DNA of 64,000 bases from Ptiloglossa arizonensis. Taxonomy: Eukaryota > Arthropoda > Insecta > Hymenoptera > Colletidae. Numbering within the stretch: position 1 is the first letter of the stretch; every line of letters starts with the position of its first letter. The notes beneath the pieces are model-generated. The model did not search any database. It was not told the origin of the DNA and saw only the letters and a list, made by a program, of their open reading frames with translations. Shown here piece by piece: positions 8,416 through 20,333 of the stretch. Position numbers and translations under genes: made by a program. The stretch spans positions 1,116,001-1,180,000 of the forward strand of contig NW_027478401.1 in the NCBI RefSeq assembly GCF_051014685.1, written 5' to 3'.

Positions 8416-11400
8416 GGAATGGTTGAGAAACCATCAAAATTTTCGCAAGTCTGATACTCGAAACCAATAACTACTATGGCCTAGGGCAAAAATACACATA
8501 CCGTTGTAATCGGGCAAGTTTCTGCTTTCAGATGCAACAGGAATTTCTCGTGTTCGTCAAAACGTTCGCGAGATATGGGAGTTTGAAGTTAAGGAATGGT
8601 TGAGAAACCATCAAAATTTTCGCTGGTCTGACACTCGAAACCAATAACTACAAAGGCCTAGGGGAAAAATACACACACTGTTGTAATCGGGCTTGTTTCT
8701 ACTTTCAGATGCAACAGAAATTTTTCGGATTCGAAAATCCGTTCGCGAAATATCGGAGTGTGGAATTAAGGAATGGTTGAGAAACCATCAAAATTTTCGC
8801 GGGTCTGATACTCGAAACCAATAACTGGAATGGCCTAGGGGAAAAGTACACACACCATTGTAATCGGGCGAGTTTCTACTTTCAGATGCAACAGGAATTT
8901 CTCGAGTTCGTCAATCCGTTCGCGAGATATGGGAGTTTGAAATTAAGGAATGGGTGACAAACCATCAAAATTTTCGCAAGTCTGATACTCGAAACCATTA
9001 ACTGGAATGGCCAAGGGGAAAAGGACACAAACCATTGTAATCGGGCGAATTTCTACTTCCAGATGCAACAGGAATTTCTCGAGTTCGTCCATCCGTTCGC
9101 GAGATATGTGAGTTTGAACTTAAGGAATGCTAGAGAATCCATCAAAATTTACGTACGTCCGATACTCGAAACCAATAACTGGAATGGCCTAGGGTAAAAA
9201 TACATATACCGTTGTAATCGGGAGAGTTTCTACTTTCAGATGCAATAGAAATTTTTCGGATTCGTCAATCCGTTCGCGAAATATCGGAGTTAGGAGTTAA
9301 GAGATGGTTGAGAAACAATCATAATTTTCGCAATTCTGATGCTAAAAACGAATAAATGGAATGGCCTAGGGGAAAAGTACACACAACATTGTAATCGGGC
9401 GAGTTTCAAATTTCAGATGCAACAGGAATTTCTCGAGTTAGTCAATCCGTTCCCGAGATATGGGAGTCTGAAGTTAAGGAATGATTGAGAAACCATCAAA
9501 ATTTTCGCTGGTCTGATACTCGAAACCAATAACTGGAATGGCCTAGGGGAAATGTACTCACACCATTGTAATCGGGCGAGTTTCTACTTTCACATGCGAT
9601 AGAAGTTTCTCGAGTTCGTCAATCCGTTCGCGAGATATGGGAGTCTGAAGTTAAGGAATGGTTGAGAAACCATAAAAATTTTCGCAAATCTGATACTCGA
9701 AACCAATAACTGCTATGGCCTAGCGGAAAAATACACATACTGTTGTAATCGGGAAAGTTTCTACTTTCAAATGCAACAGAAATTTTTCGGATTCGTCAAT
9801 CCGTTCGCGAAATATCGGAGTTTGGAGTTAAGGAATGGTTGAGAAACCATCAAAATTTATGCAAGTCTGATACTCGAAACCCATAACTACATTGGCCTTG
9901 AAGAAAATTCACATACCGCTGTAATCGGGCGAGTTTCTACTTTCAGATGCAACAGGAATTTCTCGTGTTCGTCAATCCATTCGCGAGATATGGGAGTTTG
10001 AAGTTAAGGAATGGTTGAGAAACCATCAAAATTTTCGCTGGTCTGACACTCGAAACCAATCACTACAAATGCCTAGGGGAAAAGTACACACACCATTGTA
10101 ATCGGGCGAGTTTCTACTATCAGATGCAAAAGGAATTTCTCGAGTTCGTCAATTCGTTCGTGCAATATCAGAGTTTGGAGTTAAGGAGTGGTTGAGAAAC
10201 CATAAAAATTTTCGCAAGTCTGAGACTCGAAACCAATAACTACTATGGCCTAGGGCAAAAATATCCATACCGTTGTAATCGGGGGAGTTTCTACTTTCAG
10301 ATGCAACAGAAACTTTTCGGTTTCGTCAATCCGTTCGTGAAATATCGGAGTTTGGAATTAAGGAATGGTTGAGAAACCATAAAAATTTTCGTAAGTCTGA
10401 TACTCGAAACCAATAACTACAATGGCCTAGGGAAAAATACCCATACCGTTGCAATCGGGAGAGTTTCTACTTTCAGATGCAACAGAAATTTTTCGGATTC
10501 GTAAATCCTTTCGCGAAATATCGCAGTTTGGAATTAAGGAATGGTTGAGAAACCATCAAAATTTTCGCTGCTCTGATACTCGAAACCAATAACTGGAATG
10601 GCCTAGGGGAAATGTACTCACACCATTGTAATCGGGCGAGTTTCTACTTTCACATGCGATAGGAGTTTCTTGAGTTCGTCAATCCGTTCGCGAGATATGG
10701 GAGTCTGAAGTTAAGGAATGGTTGAGAAACCATCAAAATTTTCGCAATTCTGATGCTAGAAACGAATAACTGGAACGGCCTAGGGCAAAAATACACATAC
10801 CGTTGTAATCGGGCGAGTTTCTGCTTTCAGATGCAACAGGAATTTCTCGAGTTCGTCAATCCGTTCGCGAGATATGGCAGTTTGATGTTAAGGAATGGTT
10901 GAGAAACCATCAAAATTTTCGCAAGTCTGATACTCGAAACCAATAACTACAATGGCCTAGGGCAAAAATACACATACCGTTGTAATCGGGCGAGTTTCAG
11001 CTTTCGGACGCAAGAGGTACTTCTCGAGTTCGTCATTCCATTCGCGAGATATGGGAGTTTGAATTTAAGGAATGGTTGAGAAACAATCAAAATTTTCGCA
11101 ATTCTGATGCTAGAAACGAATAACTGGAATGGCCTAGGGGAAAACTACACATACCGTTGTAATCGGGCGAGTTTCTGCTTTGAGATGCAGCAGGAATTTT
11201 TTCGACTTCGTCAATCCGTTCGCGAGATATGGGAGTTTGAAATTAAGGAATGGTTGAGAGACCATCAAAATTTTCGCAAGTCTGATACTCGAAACCCATA
11301 ACTGGAATGGCCTGGGGGAAAAGTACACACACCACTGTCATCGGGCGAGTTTCTACTTTCAGATGCAACAGGAATTTCTCGAGTTTGTCAGTCCGTTCGC

Positions 11401-12150
11401 GAAATATCGGAGTTTGGAGTTAAGAGATGGTTGAGAAACCATCCAAATTTTCGCAATTCTGATGCTAGGAACGAATAACTGGAATGGCCTAGTGCAAAAA
11501 TACACATGCCGTTGTAATCGGGCGAGCTTCTGCTTTGAGATGCAGCAGGAATTTCTCGAGTTCGTCAATCCGTTCGCGAGATATGGGCGTTTGAACGTTC
11601 AGGAATGGTTGAGAAACCATCAAAATTTGCGCAAGTCTGATACTCGAGACCAAAAACTACAATGGCCTAGGGCAAAAATACACATACCCTTGTAATCGGA
11701 AGAGTTTCTGCTTTCAGATGCAAGAGGAACTTGTGCGAGTTCGTCTATCCGTTCGCATGATATGGCAGTTTGATGTTAAGGAATGGTTCAGAGACCATCA
11801 AAATTTTCGCAAGTCTGGTACTCGAAACCAATAACTACAATGGCCTAGGGCAAAAATACACATACCGTCGTAATCGGGCGAGTTTCTGCTTTCAGATCCA
11901 AGAGGAACTTCTCGAGTTCGTCAATCCATTCACGAGATATGGGAGTTTGAATTCAAGGAATGGTTGAGAAACCATCAAAATTTTCACAATTCTGATGCTA
12001 GAAAAGAATAACTGGAATGGCATAGGGGAAAAAATACACATACAGTTGTAATCTGGCGAGTTTCTACTATCAGATGCAACAGGAATTTCTCCGATTCGTC
12101 AATCCGTTCGCGAAATATCGGAGTTTGGATTTTAGAGATGGTTGAGAAAC
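8416..12150 (+). repeat. Satellite array, mixed A and B monomers (right of transposon)
   Basis: The A/B mixture continues after the insertion, with B-type segments near 8710, 9250, 9770, 10160, 10310, 10490, 11390 and 12100. The last clear B-type stretch (GCGAAATATCGGAGTTTGG) is near 12110-12130. Many monomers here have GCAATTCTGATGCTAGAAACGAATAACTGG-like middles, read in parts as ATTCTGATGCTAG and AACGAATAACTGG, which are common left of 12.2 kb. No gene is visible. Confidence 0.93.
10777..10953 (+). repeat. Reference satellite monomer, 177 bp
   Basis: A representative monomer, phased on GGCCTA. In order it contains CCTAGG (10779-10784), a stretch ACCG-N4-A-N2-CGGG (10799-10813) that partly resembles a CENP-B box, CTCGAG (10846-10851), TCGCGA (10865-10870), TTAA (10888-10891, the site type used by the transposon) and the dyad ATGGTT-GAGA-AACCAT (10895-10910). 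Most of these recur once per monomer across the window, with scattered losses. No conserved reading frame runs through it: the TGA in GGTTGAG usually interrupts the longest plus-strand frame. Confidence 0.9.
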
Positions 12151-15100
12151 CGTCAAAATTTTCGCAATTCTGATGCTAGAAAAGAATAACTGGAACGGCC
12201 TAGGGCAAAAAGACACATACCGTTGTAATCGGGCGAGTTTCTGCTTTCAGATGCAACAGGAATTTCTCGAGTTCGTCAATCCGTTCGCGGGATATGGGCG
12301 TTTGAACGTTAAGGAATGGTTGAGAAACCATCAAAATTTGCGCAAGTCTGGTACTCGAAACCAATAACTACAATGGCCTAGGCCAAAAATACACATAACA
12401 TTGTAATCGGGCGTGTTTATGCTTTCGGACGCAAGAGGTACTTCTCGAGTTCGTCAATCCGTTTGCGAAATATGGGAGTTTGAAGTTAAGGAGTGGTTGA
12501 GATCCCATCAAAATTTGCGCATGTCTGATACTCGAAACCAAAAACTAAAATGGCCTAGGGCAAAAATACACATAGCGTTGTAATCGGAAGAGTTTCTGCT
12601 TTCAGATGCAAGAGGAACTTCTCGAGTTCGTCAATCCGTTCGCGAGATATGGGAGTTTGAAGTTAAGGAATGGTTGAGAAACCATCAAAATTTTCGCAAG
12701 TCTGATACTCGAAACCAATAACTGCTATGGCCTAGGCCAAAAATACATACACCATTGTGATCGGGCGATCTTCTACCTTCAGATGCAACAGGAATTTCTC
12801 GAGTTCGTCAATCCGTTCGCGAGATATGGGAGTTTGAAGTTAAGGAATGGTTGAGATACCATCAAAATTTTCGCATGTCTGATACTCGAAACCAATAACT
12901 ACTATTGCCTAGGGCAAAAATACACATACCGTTGTAATCGGGCGAGCATCTACTTTCAGATGCAGCAGGAACTTCTCGAGTTCGTCAATCCGTTCGCGAG
13001 ATATGGGAGTTTGAAGTTAAGGAATGGTTGAGAAGCCATCAAAAGATTCGCAAGTCTGATACTCGAAACCAATAACTGCTATGGCCTAGACCAAAAATAC
13101 ATACACCATTGTGATCGGGCGATCTTCTACCTTCAGATGGAACAGGAATTTCTCGAGTTCGTCAATCCGTTCGCGAGATATGGGAGTTTGAAGTTAAGGA
13201 ATGGTTGAGAAACCATTAAAATTTTCGCTGGTCTGATACTCGAAACCAATAACTGGAATGGCCTAGGGGAAAAGTACACACCCCATTGTAATCGGGCGAG
13301 TTTCTACTTTCAGATGCAACTGGAATTTCTCGAGTTCGTCAATCCGTTCGCGAGATATTGGAGTTTGAAGTTAAGGAATGGTTGAGGAACCATCAAAATT
13401 TTCGCAAGTCTGATACTCGAAACCAATAACTACTATTGCCTAGGGCAAAAACACACATACCGTTGTAATCGGGCGTGCTTGTACCTTCAGATGCAGCAGG
13501 AATTTCTCGAGTTCGTTAAACCGTGCGCGAGATATGGGAGTTTGAAGTTAAGGAATGGTTGGGAAACCATCAAAATATTCGCTGGTCTGATACACGAAAC
13601 CAATAACTGGAATGGCCTAGGGGAAAAGCACACATACCACTGTAATCGGGCGAGTTTCTGCTTTCAGATGCAACTGGAATTTCTCTAGTTCGTCAATCCG
13701 TTCGCGAGATATGGGAGTTTGAAGTTAAGGAATGGTTGAGAAATCATCAAAATTTTCGCAAGTCTGATACTCGAAACCAATAACTACTATGGCCTAGGGC
13801 CATAATACCCATACCGTTGTAATCGGGCGATCTTCTACCTTTAGATGCAACAGGAATTTCTCGAGTTCGTCAATCGGTTCGCGAGATATGGGAGTTTGAA
13901 GTTAAGGAATGGTTGAGATACCATCAAAATTTTCGCAAGTCTGATACTCGAAACCAATAACTGCTATGGCCTAGGCCAAAAATACATATACCATTGTAAT
14001 CGGGCGAAATTATGCATTCAGATGCAACTGGAATTTCTCGAGTTGGTAATCCGTTCGCGAGATATGGGAGTTTGAAGTTAAGGAATGGTTGAGAAACCAT
14101 CAAAATTTTCGCTGGTCTGATACTCGAAACCAATAACTGGAATGGCCTAGGGGAAAAGCACACATACCAATGTAATCGGGCGAGTTTCTGCTTTCAGATG
14201 CAACTGGAATTTCTCTAGTTCGTCAATCCGTTCGCGAGATATGGGAGTTTGACGTTAAGGAATGGTTGAGAAATCATCAAAATTTTCGCAAGTCTGATAC
14301 TCGAAACCAATAACTACTATTGCATAGGGACATAATACACATACCGTTGTAATCGGGCGATCTTCTGCCTTCAGATGCAACAGGAATTTCTCGAGTTCGG
14401 CAATCCGTTCGCGAGATATGGGAGTTTGAAGTTAAGGAATGGTTGAGAAACCATCAAAATTTTCGCTGGTCTGATACTCGAAACCAATAACTGGAATGGC
14501 CTAGGGGAAAAGTACACACCCCGTTGTAATCGGGCGAGTTTCTACTTTCAGATGCAACAGGAATTTCTCGAGTTCGTCTATCCGTTCGCGAGATTAGGGA
14601 GTTTGAAGTTAAGGAATGGTTGAGAAACCATCAAAATTCTCGCAAGTCTGATACTCGGGACCAATAACTACAAAGGCCTACGGGGAAAACACACATATCT
14701 TTGTAATCGGGCGAGTTTCTGCTTTCAGATGCAACAGGAATTTCTCGAGTTCGTCAATCCGTTCGCGAGATATGGGAGTTCGAAGTTAAGGAATGCTTGA
14801 GAAACCATCAAAATTTTCGCAAGTCTGATACTCGAAACCAATAACTACTATGGCCTAGGGCAAAAATGCACATACCGTTGAAATCGGGCGAGTTTCTGCT
14901 TTCAGATGCAATAGGAAATTCTCGAGTTCGTCAATCCGTTCGCGAGATTAGGGAGTTTGAAGTTAAGGAATGGTTGAGAAACCATCAAAATTTTCGCTAG
15001 TCTGATACTCGAAACCAATAACTACAAAGGCCAAGGGGAAAAATACACATGCCGTTGTAATCGGGCGAGTTTCTACTTTCAGATGCAACAGGAATTTCTC

Positions 15101-16080
15101 CAGTTCGTCAATCCGTTCGCGAGATATGGGAGTTAGAAGTTAAGGAATGCTTGAGAAACCATCAAAATTTTCGCTGGTCTGATACTCGAAACCAACAACT
15201 ACAAGGCATAGGGGAAAAATGCACATACCTTTGTAATCGGGCGAATTTCCACTTTCAGATGCAAGAGGAATTTCTCGAGTTCGTCAATCCGTTCGCGAGA
15301 TATGGGAGTTTGAAGTTAAGGAATGCTTGAGAAAACATCAAAATTTTCGCTAGTCTGATACTCGAAACCAATAACTGCAAAGGCCAAGGGGAAAAATACA
15401 CATACCGTTGTATTCGGGCGAGTTTCTACTTTCACATGCAACAGGAATTTCTCGAGTTCGTCAATCCGTTCGCGAGATATGGGAGTTTGAAGTTAAGGAA
15501 TGCTTGAGGAGCCATCAAAATTTTCGCTGGTCTGATACTCGAAACCAATAACTACATTGGCCTAGGGCAAAAATGCACATACCGTTGAAATCGGGCGAGT
15601 TTCTGCTTTCAGATGCAATAGGAAATTCTCGAGTTCGTCAATCCGTTCGCGAGATTAGGGAGTTTGAAGTTAAGGAATGGTTGAGAAACCATCAAAATTT
15701 TCGCTAGTCTGATACTCGAAACCAATCACTGAAAAGTCCTAGGCGAAAAATACACGTACCTTTGTAATCGGGCGAAATTCCACATTCAGATGCAACAGGA
15801 ATTTCTCGAGTTCGTCTATCCGTTCGCGAGATATGGGAGTTTGTATTTAAGGAATGGTTGAGAAACCATCAAAATTTTCGCAAGTCTGATACTCGGGACC
15901 AATAACTACAAAGGCCTAGGGGGAAAACACACATATCTTTGTAATCGGGCGAGTTTCTGCTTTCAGATGCAACAGGAATTTCTCGAGTTCGTCAATCCGT
16001 TCGCGAGATATGGGAGTTCGAAGTTAAGGAATGCTTGAGAAACCATCAAAATTTTCGCAAGTCTGATACTCGAAACCAAT
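12151..16080 (+). repeat. Satellite array, A-type with short local duplications
   Basis: B-type monomers are absent from here onward. Small amplifications are visible. A rare variant with CACCATTGTGATCGGGCGATC occurs at 12750 and 13104, two monomers apart. A variant with GAAAAGCACACATACC occurs near 13622 and 14152, three apart. A variant with ATACTCGGGACC occurs at 14651 and 15889, seven apart. No gene is visible. Confidence 0.92.
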
Positions 16081-19000
16081 AACTACAATGGCCTAGGGGA
16101 AAAATACCCATACCGTTGTAATCGGGCGAGTTTCTGCTGCCAGATGCAACAGGAATTTCTCGAGTTCGTCAATCCGTTCACGAGATATGGGAGTTTGAAG
16201 TTAAGGAATGCTTGAGAAACCATCAAAATTATCGCAAGTCTGATACTCGAAACCAATAACTACAATAGCCTAGGGGAAAAATACACATACCGTTGTAATC
16301 GGGCGAGTTTCTGCTGTCAGATGCAACAGGAATTTCTCGAGTTCGTCAATCCGTTCACGAGATATGGGAGTTTGAAGTTAAGGAATGCTTGAGAAACCAT
16401 CAAAATTATCGCAAGTCTGATACTCGAAACCAATAACTACAATGGCCTAGGGGAAAAATACACATACCGTTGTAATCGGGCGAGTTTCTGCTGTCAGATG
16501 CAACAGGAATTTCTCGAGTTCGTCAATCCGTTCGCGAGATATGGGAGTTTGAAGTTAAGGATTGGTTGAGAAACCATAAAAATTTTCGCAATTCTGATGC
16601 TAGAAACCAATAACTACAATGGCCTAGGGGGAAAATACACATACCGTTGTAATCGGGCGAGTTTCTGCTTTCAGATGCAGCAGGAATTTCTCGAGTTCGT
16701 CAATCCGTTCGCGAGATATGGGAGTTTGAAGTTATGGAATGCTTGAGAAACAATTAAAATTTTCGCAACTCTGATACTCGAAACCAATAACTACAATGGC
16801 CTAGGGGGAAAATACACACACCATTGTAATCGTGCGCGTTTCTACTTTCAGATGCAACAGGATTTTCTCGAGTTCGTCATTCCGTTCGCGAGATATGGGA
16901 GTTTGAAGTTAAGGAATGGTTGAGAAACCATCAAAATTTTCGCAAGTCTGATACTCGAAACCAATAACTACAATGGCCTAGGGGAAAATACACATACCGT
17001 TGTAATCGGGCGAGTTTCTGCTGTCAGATGCAACAGGAATTTCTCGAGTTCGTCAATCCGTTCACTAGATATGGGAGTTTGAAGTTAAGGAATGCTTGAG
17101 AAACCATCAAAATTTTCGCAAGTCTGATACTCGAAACCAATAACTACAATGGCCTAGGGGAAAAATACCCATACCGTTGTAATCGGGCGAGTTTCTGCTG
17201 CCAGATGCAACAGGAATTTCTCGAGTTCGTCAATCCGTTCACGAGATATGGGAGTTTGAAGTTAAGGAATGCTTGAGAAACCATCAAAATTATCGCAAGT
17301 CTGATACTCGAAACCAATAACTACAATAGCCTAGGGGAAAAATACACATACCGTTGTAATCGGGCGAGTTTCTGCTGTCAGATGCAACAGGAATTTCTCG
17401 AGTTCGTCAATCCGTTCGCGAGATATGGGAGTTTGAAGTTAAGGATTGGTTGAGAAACCATAAAAATTTTCGCAATTCTGATGCTAGAAACCAATAACTA
17501 CAATGGCCTAGGGGGAAAATACACATACCGTTGTAATCGGGCGAGTTTCTGCTTTCCGATGCAGCAGGAATTTCTCGAGTTCGTCAATCCGTTCGCGAGA
17601 TATGGGAGTTTGAAGTTATGGAATGCTTGAGAAACAATCAAAATTTTCGCAACTCGAATACTCGAAACCAATAACTACAATGGCCTAGGGGGAAAATACA
17701 CACACCATTGTAATCGTGCGCGTTTCTACTTTCAGATGCAACAGGATTTTCTCGAGTTCGTCATTCCGTTCGCGAGATATGGGAGTTTGAAGTTAAGGAA
17801 TGGTTGAGAAACCATCAAAATTTTCGCAAGTCTGATACTCGAAACCAATAACTACAAAAGCAGAGGGGAAAAATGCACATACCTTTGTAATCGGGCGAAT
17901 TTCCACTTTCAGATGCAACAGGAATTTCTCGAGTTCGACATTCCGTTCGCGAGATATGGGAGTTTGAAGTTAAGGAATGGTTGAGAAACCATCAAAATTT
18001 TCACAATTCTGATGCTAGAAACCAATAACTACAATTGCCTAGGGGAAAAATACACATACCGTTGTAATCGGGCGAGTTTCTGCTTTCAGATGCAACTGGA
18101 ATTTCCGGAGTTCGTCAATCCGTTCGCGAGATATGGTAGTTTGAAGTTAAGGAATGGTTGAGAAACCATCACAATTTCCGCAAGTCTGATACTCGAAACC
18201 AATAACTACTATGGCCTAGGGCAAAAATGCACATTCCGTTGAAAGCGGGCGAGTTTCTGCTTTCAGATGCAATAGGAAATTCTCGAGTTCGTCAATCCAT
18301 TCGCGAGATATGGTGGTTTGAAGTTAAGGAATGGTTGAGAAACCATCAAAATTTTCGCAAGTCTGATACTCGAAACCAATAACTACAATGGCCTAGGGGA
18401 AAAAAGCACATACTTTTGTAATCGGGCGAATTTCCACTTTCAGATGCAAGAGGAATTTCTCGAGTTCGACATTCCGTTCGCGAGATATGGTAGTTTGACG
18501 TTAAGGAACGGTTGAGAAACCATCAAAATTATCGCAAGTCTGATACTCGAAACCAATAACTACAATGGCCTAGGGGAAAATACACATAGCGTTGTAATCG
18601 GGCGAGTTTCTGCTGTCGGATGCAACAGGAATTTCTCGAGTTCGTCAATCCGTTCACGAGATATGGGAGTTTGAAGTTAAGGAATGCTTGAGAAACCATC
18701 AAAATTATCGCAAGTCTGATACTCGAAACCAATAACTAAAATGGCCTAGGGGAAAATACACATACCGTTGTAATCGGGCTAGTTTCTGCTGTCAGATGCA
18801 ACAGGAATTTCTCGAGTTCGTCAATCCGTTCACTAGATATGGGAGTTTGAAGTTAAGGAATGCTTGAGAAACCATCAAAATTTTCGCAAGTCTGATACTC
18901 GAAACCAATAACTACAATGGCCTAGGGGAAAAATACCCATACCGTTGTAATCGGGCGAGTTTCTGCTGCCAGATGCAACAGGAATTTCTCGAGTTCGTCA

Positions 19001-20333
19001 ATCCGTTCACGAGATATGGGAGTTTGAAGTTAAGGAATGCTTGAGAAACCATCAAAATTATCGCAAGTCTGATACTCGAAACCAATAACTACAATGGCCT
19101 AGGGGAAAAATACACATACCGTTGTAATCGGGCGAGTTTCTGCTGTCAGATGCAACAGGAATTTCTCGAGTTCGTCAATCCGTTCGCGAGATATGGGAGT
19201 TTGAAGTTAAGGATTGGTTAAGAAACCATAAAAATTTTCGCAATTCTGATGCTAGAAACCAATAACTACAATGGCCTAGGGGGAAAATACACATACCGTT
19301 GTAATCGGGCGAGTTTCTGCTTTCAGATGCAGCAGGAATTTCTCGAGTTCGTCAATCCGTTCGCGAGATATGGGAGTTTGAAGTTATGGAATGCTTGAGA
19401 AACAATCAAAATTTTCGCAACTCTGATACTCGAAACCAATAACTACAATGGCCTAGGGGGAAAATACACACACCATTGCAATCGTGCGCGTTTCTACTTT
19501 CAGATGCAACAGGATTTTCTCGAGTTCGTCATTCCGTTCGCGAGATATGGGAGTTTGAAGTTAAGGAATGGTTGAGAAACCATCAAAATTTTCGCAAGTC
19601 TGATACTCGAAACCAATAACTACAATGGCCTAGGGGAAAATACACACACCATTGTAATCGTGCGCGTTTCTACTTTCAGATGCAACAGGATTTTCTCGAG
19701 TTCGTCATTCCGTTCGCGAGATATGGGAGTTTGAAGTTAAGGAATGGTTGAGAAACCATCAAAATTTTCGCAAGTCTGATACTCGAAACCAATAACTACA
19801 AAAGCAGAGGGGAAAAATGCACATTCCTTTGTAATCGGGCGAATTTCCACTTTCAGATGCAACAGGAATTTCTCGAGTTCGACATTCCGTTCGCGAGATA
19901 TGGGAGTTTGAAGTTAAGGAATGGTTGAGAAACCATCAAAATTTTCACAATTCTGATGCTAGAAACCAATAACTACAATTGCCTAGGGGAAAAATACACA
20001 TACCGTTGTAATCGGGCGAGTTTCTGCTTTCAGATGCAACTGGAATTTCCCGAGTTCGTCAATCCGTTCGCGAGATATGGTAGTTTGAAGTTAAGGAATG
20101 GTTGAGAAACCATCACAATTTCCGCAAGTCTGATACTCGAAACCAATAACTACTATGGCCTAGGGCAAAAATGCACATTCCGTTGAAAGCGGGCGAGTTT
20201 CTGCTTTCAGATGCAATAGGAAATTCTCGAGTTCGTCAATCCATTCGCGAGATATGGTGGTTTGAAGTTAAGGAATGGTTGAGAAACCATCAAAATTTTC
20301 GCAAGTCTGATACTCGAAACCAATAACTACAAT
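16081..20333 (+). repeat. Satellite block with 6- and 10/11-monomer duplications
   Basis: Marked by TTTCTGCTGTCAGATGC and TTTCTGCTGCCAGATGC variants; the second ends its CTGCTGC at 16140, 17201 and 18969, spacings of 1061 and 1768 bp (6 and 10 monomers). The run from about 17140 to 18400 is repeated at about 18910-20340. The offset grows from 10 to 11 monomers because one monomer carrying CATTG(C/T)AATCGTGCGCG is doubled near 19470-19800. No gene is visible. Confidence 0.9.
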
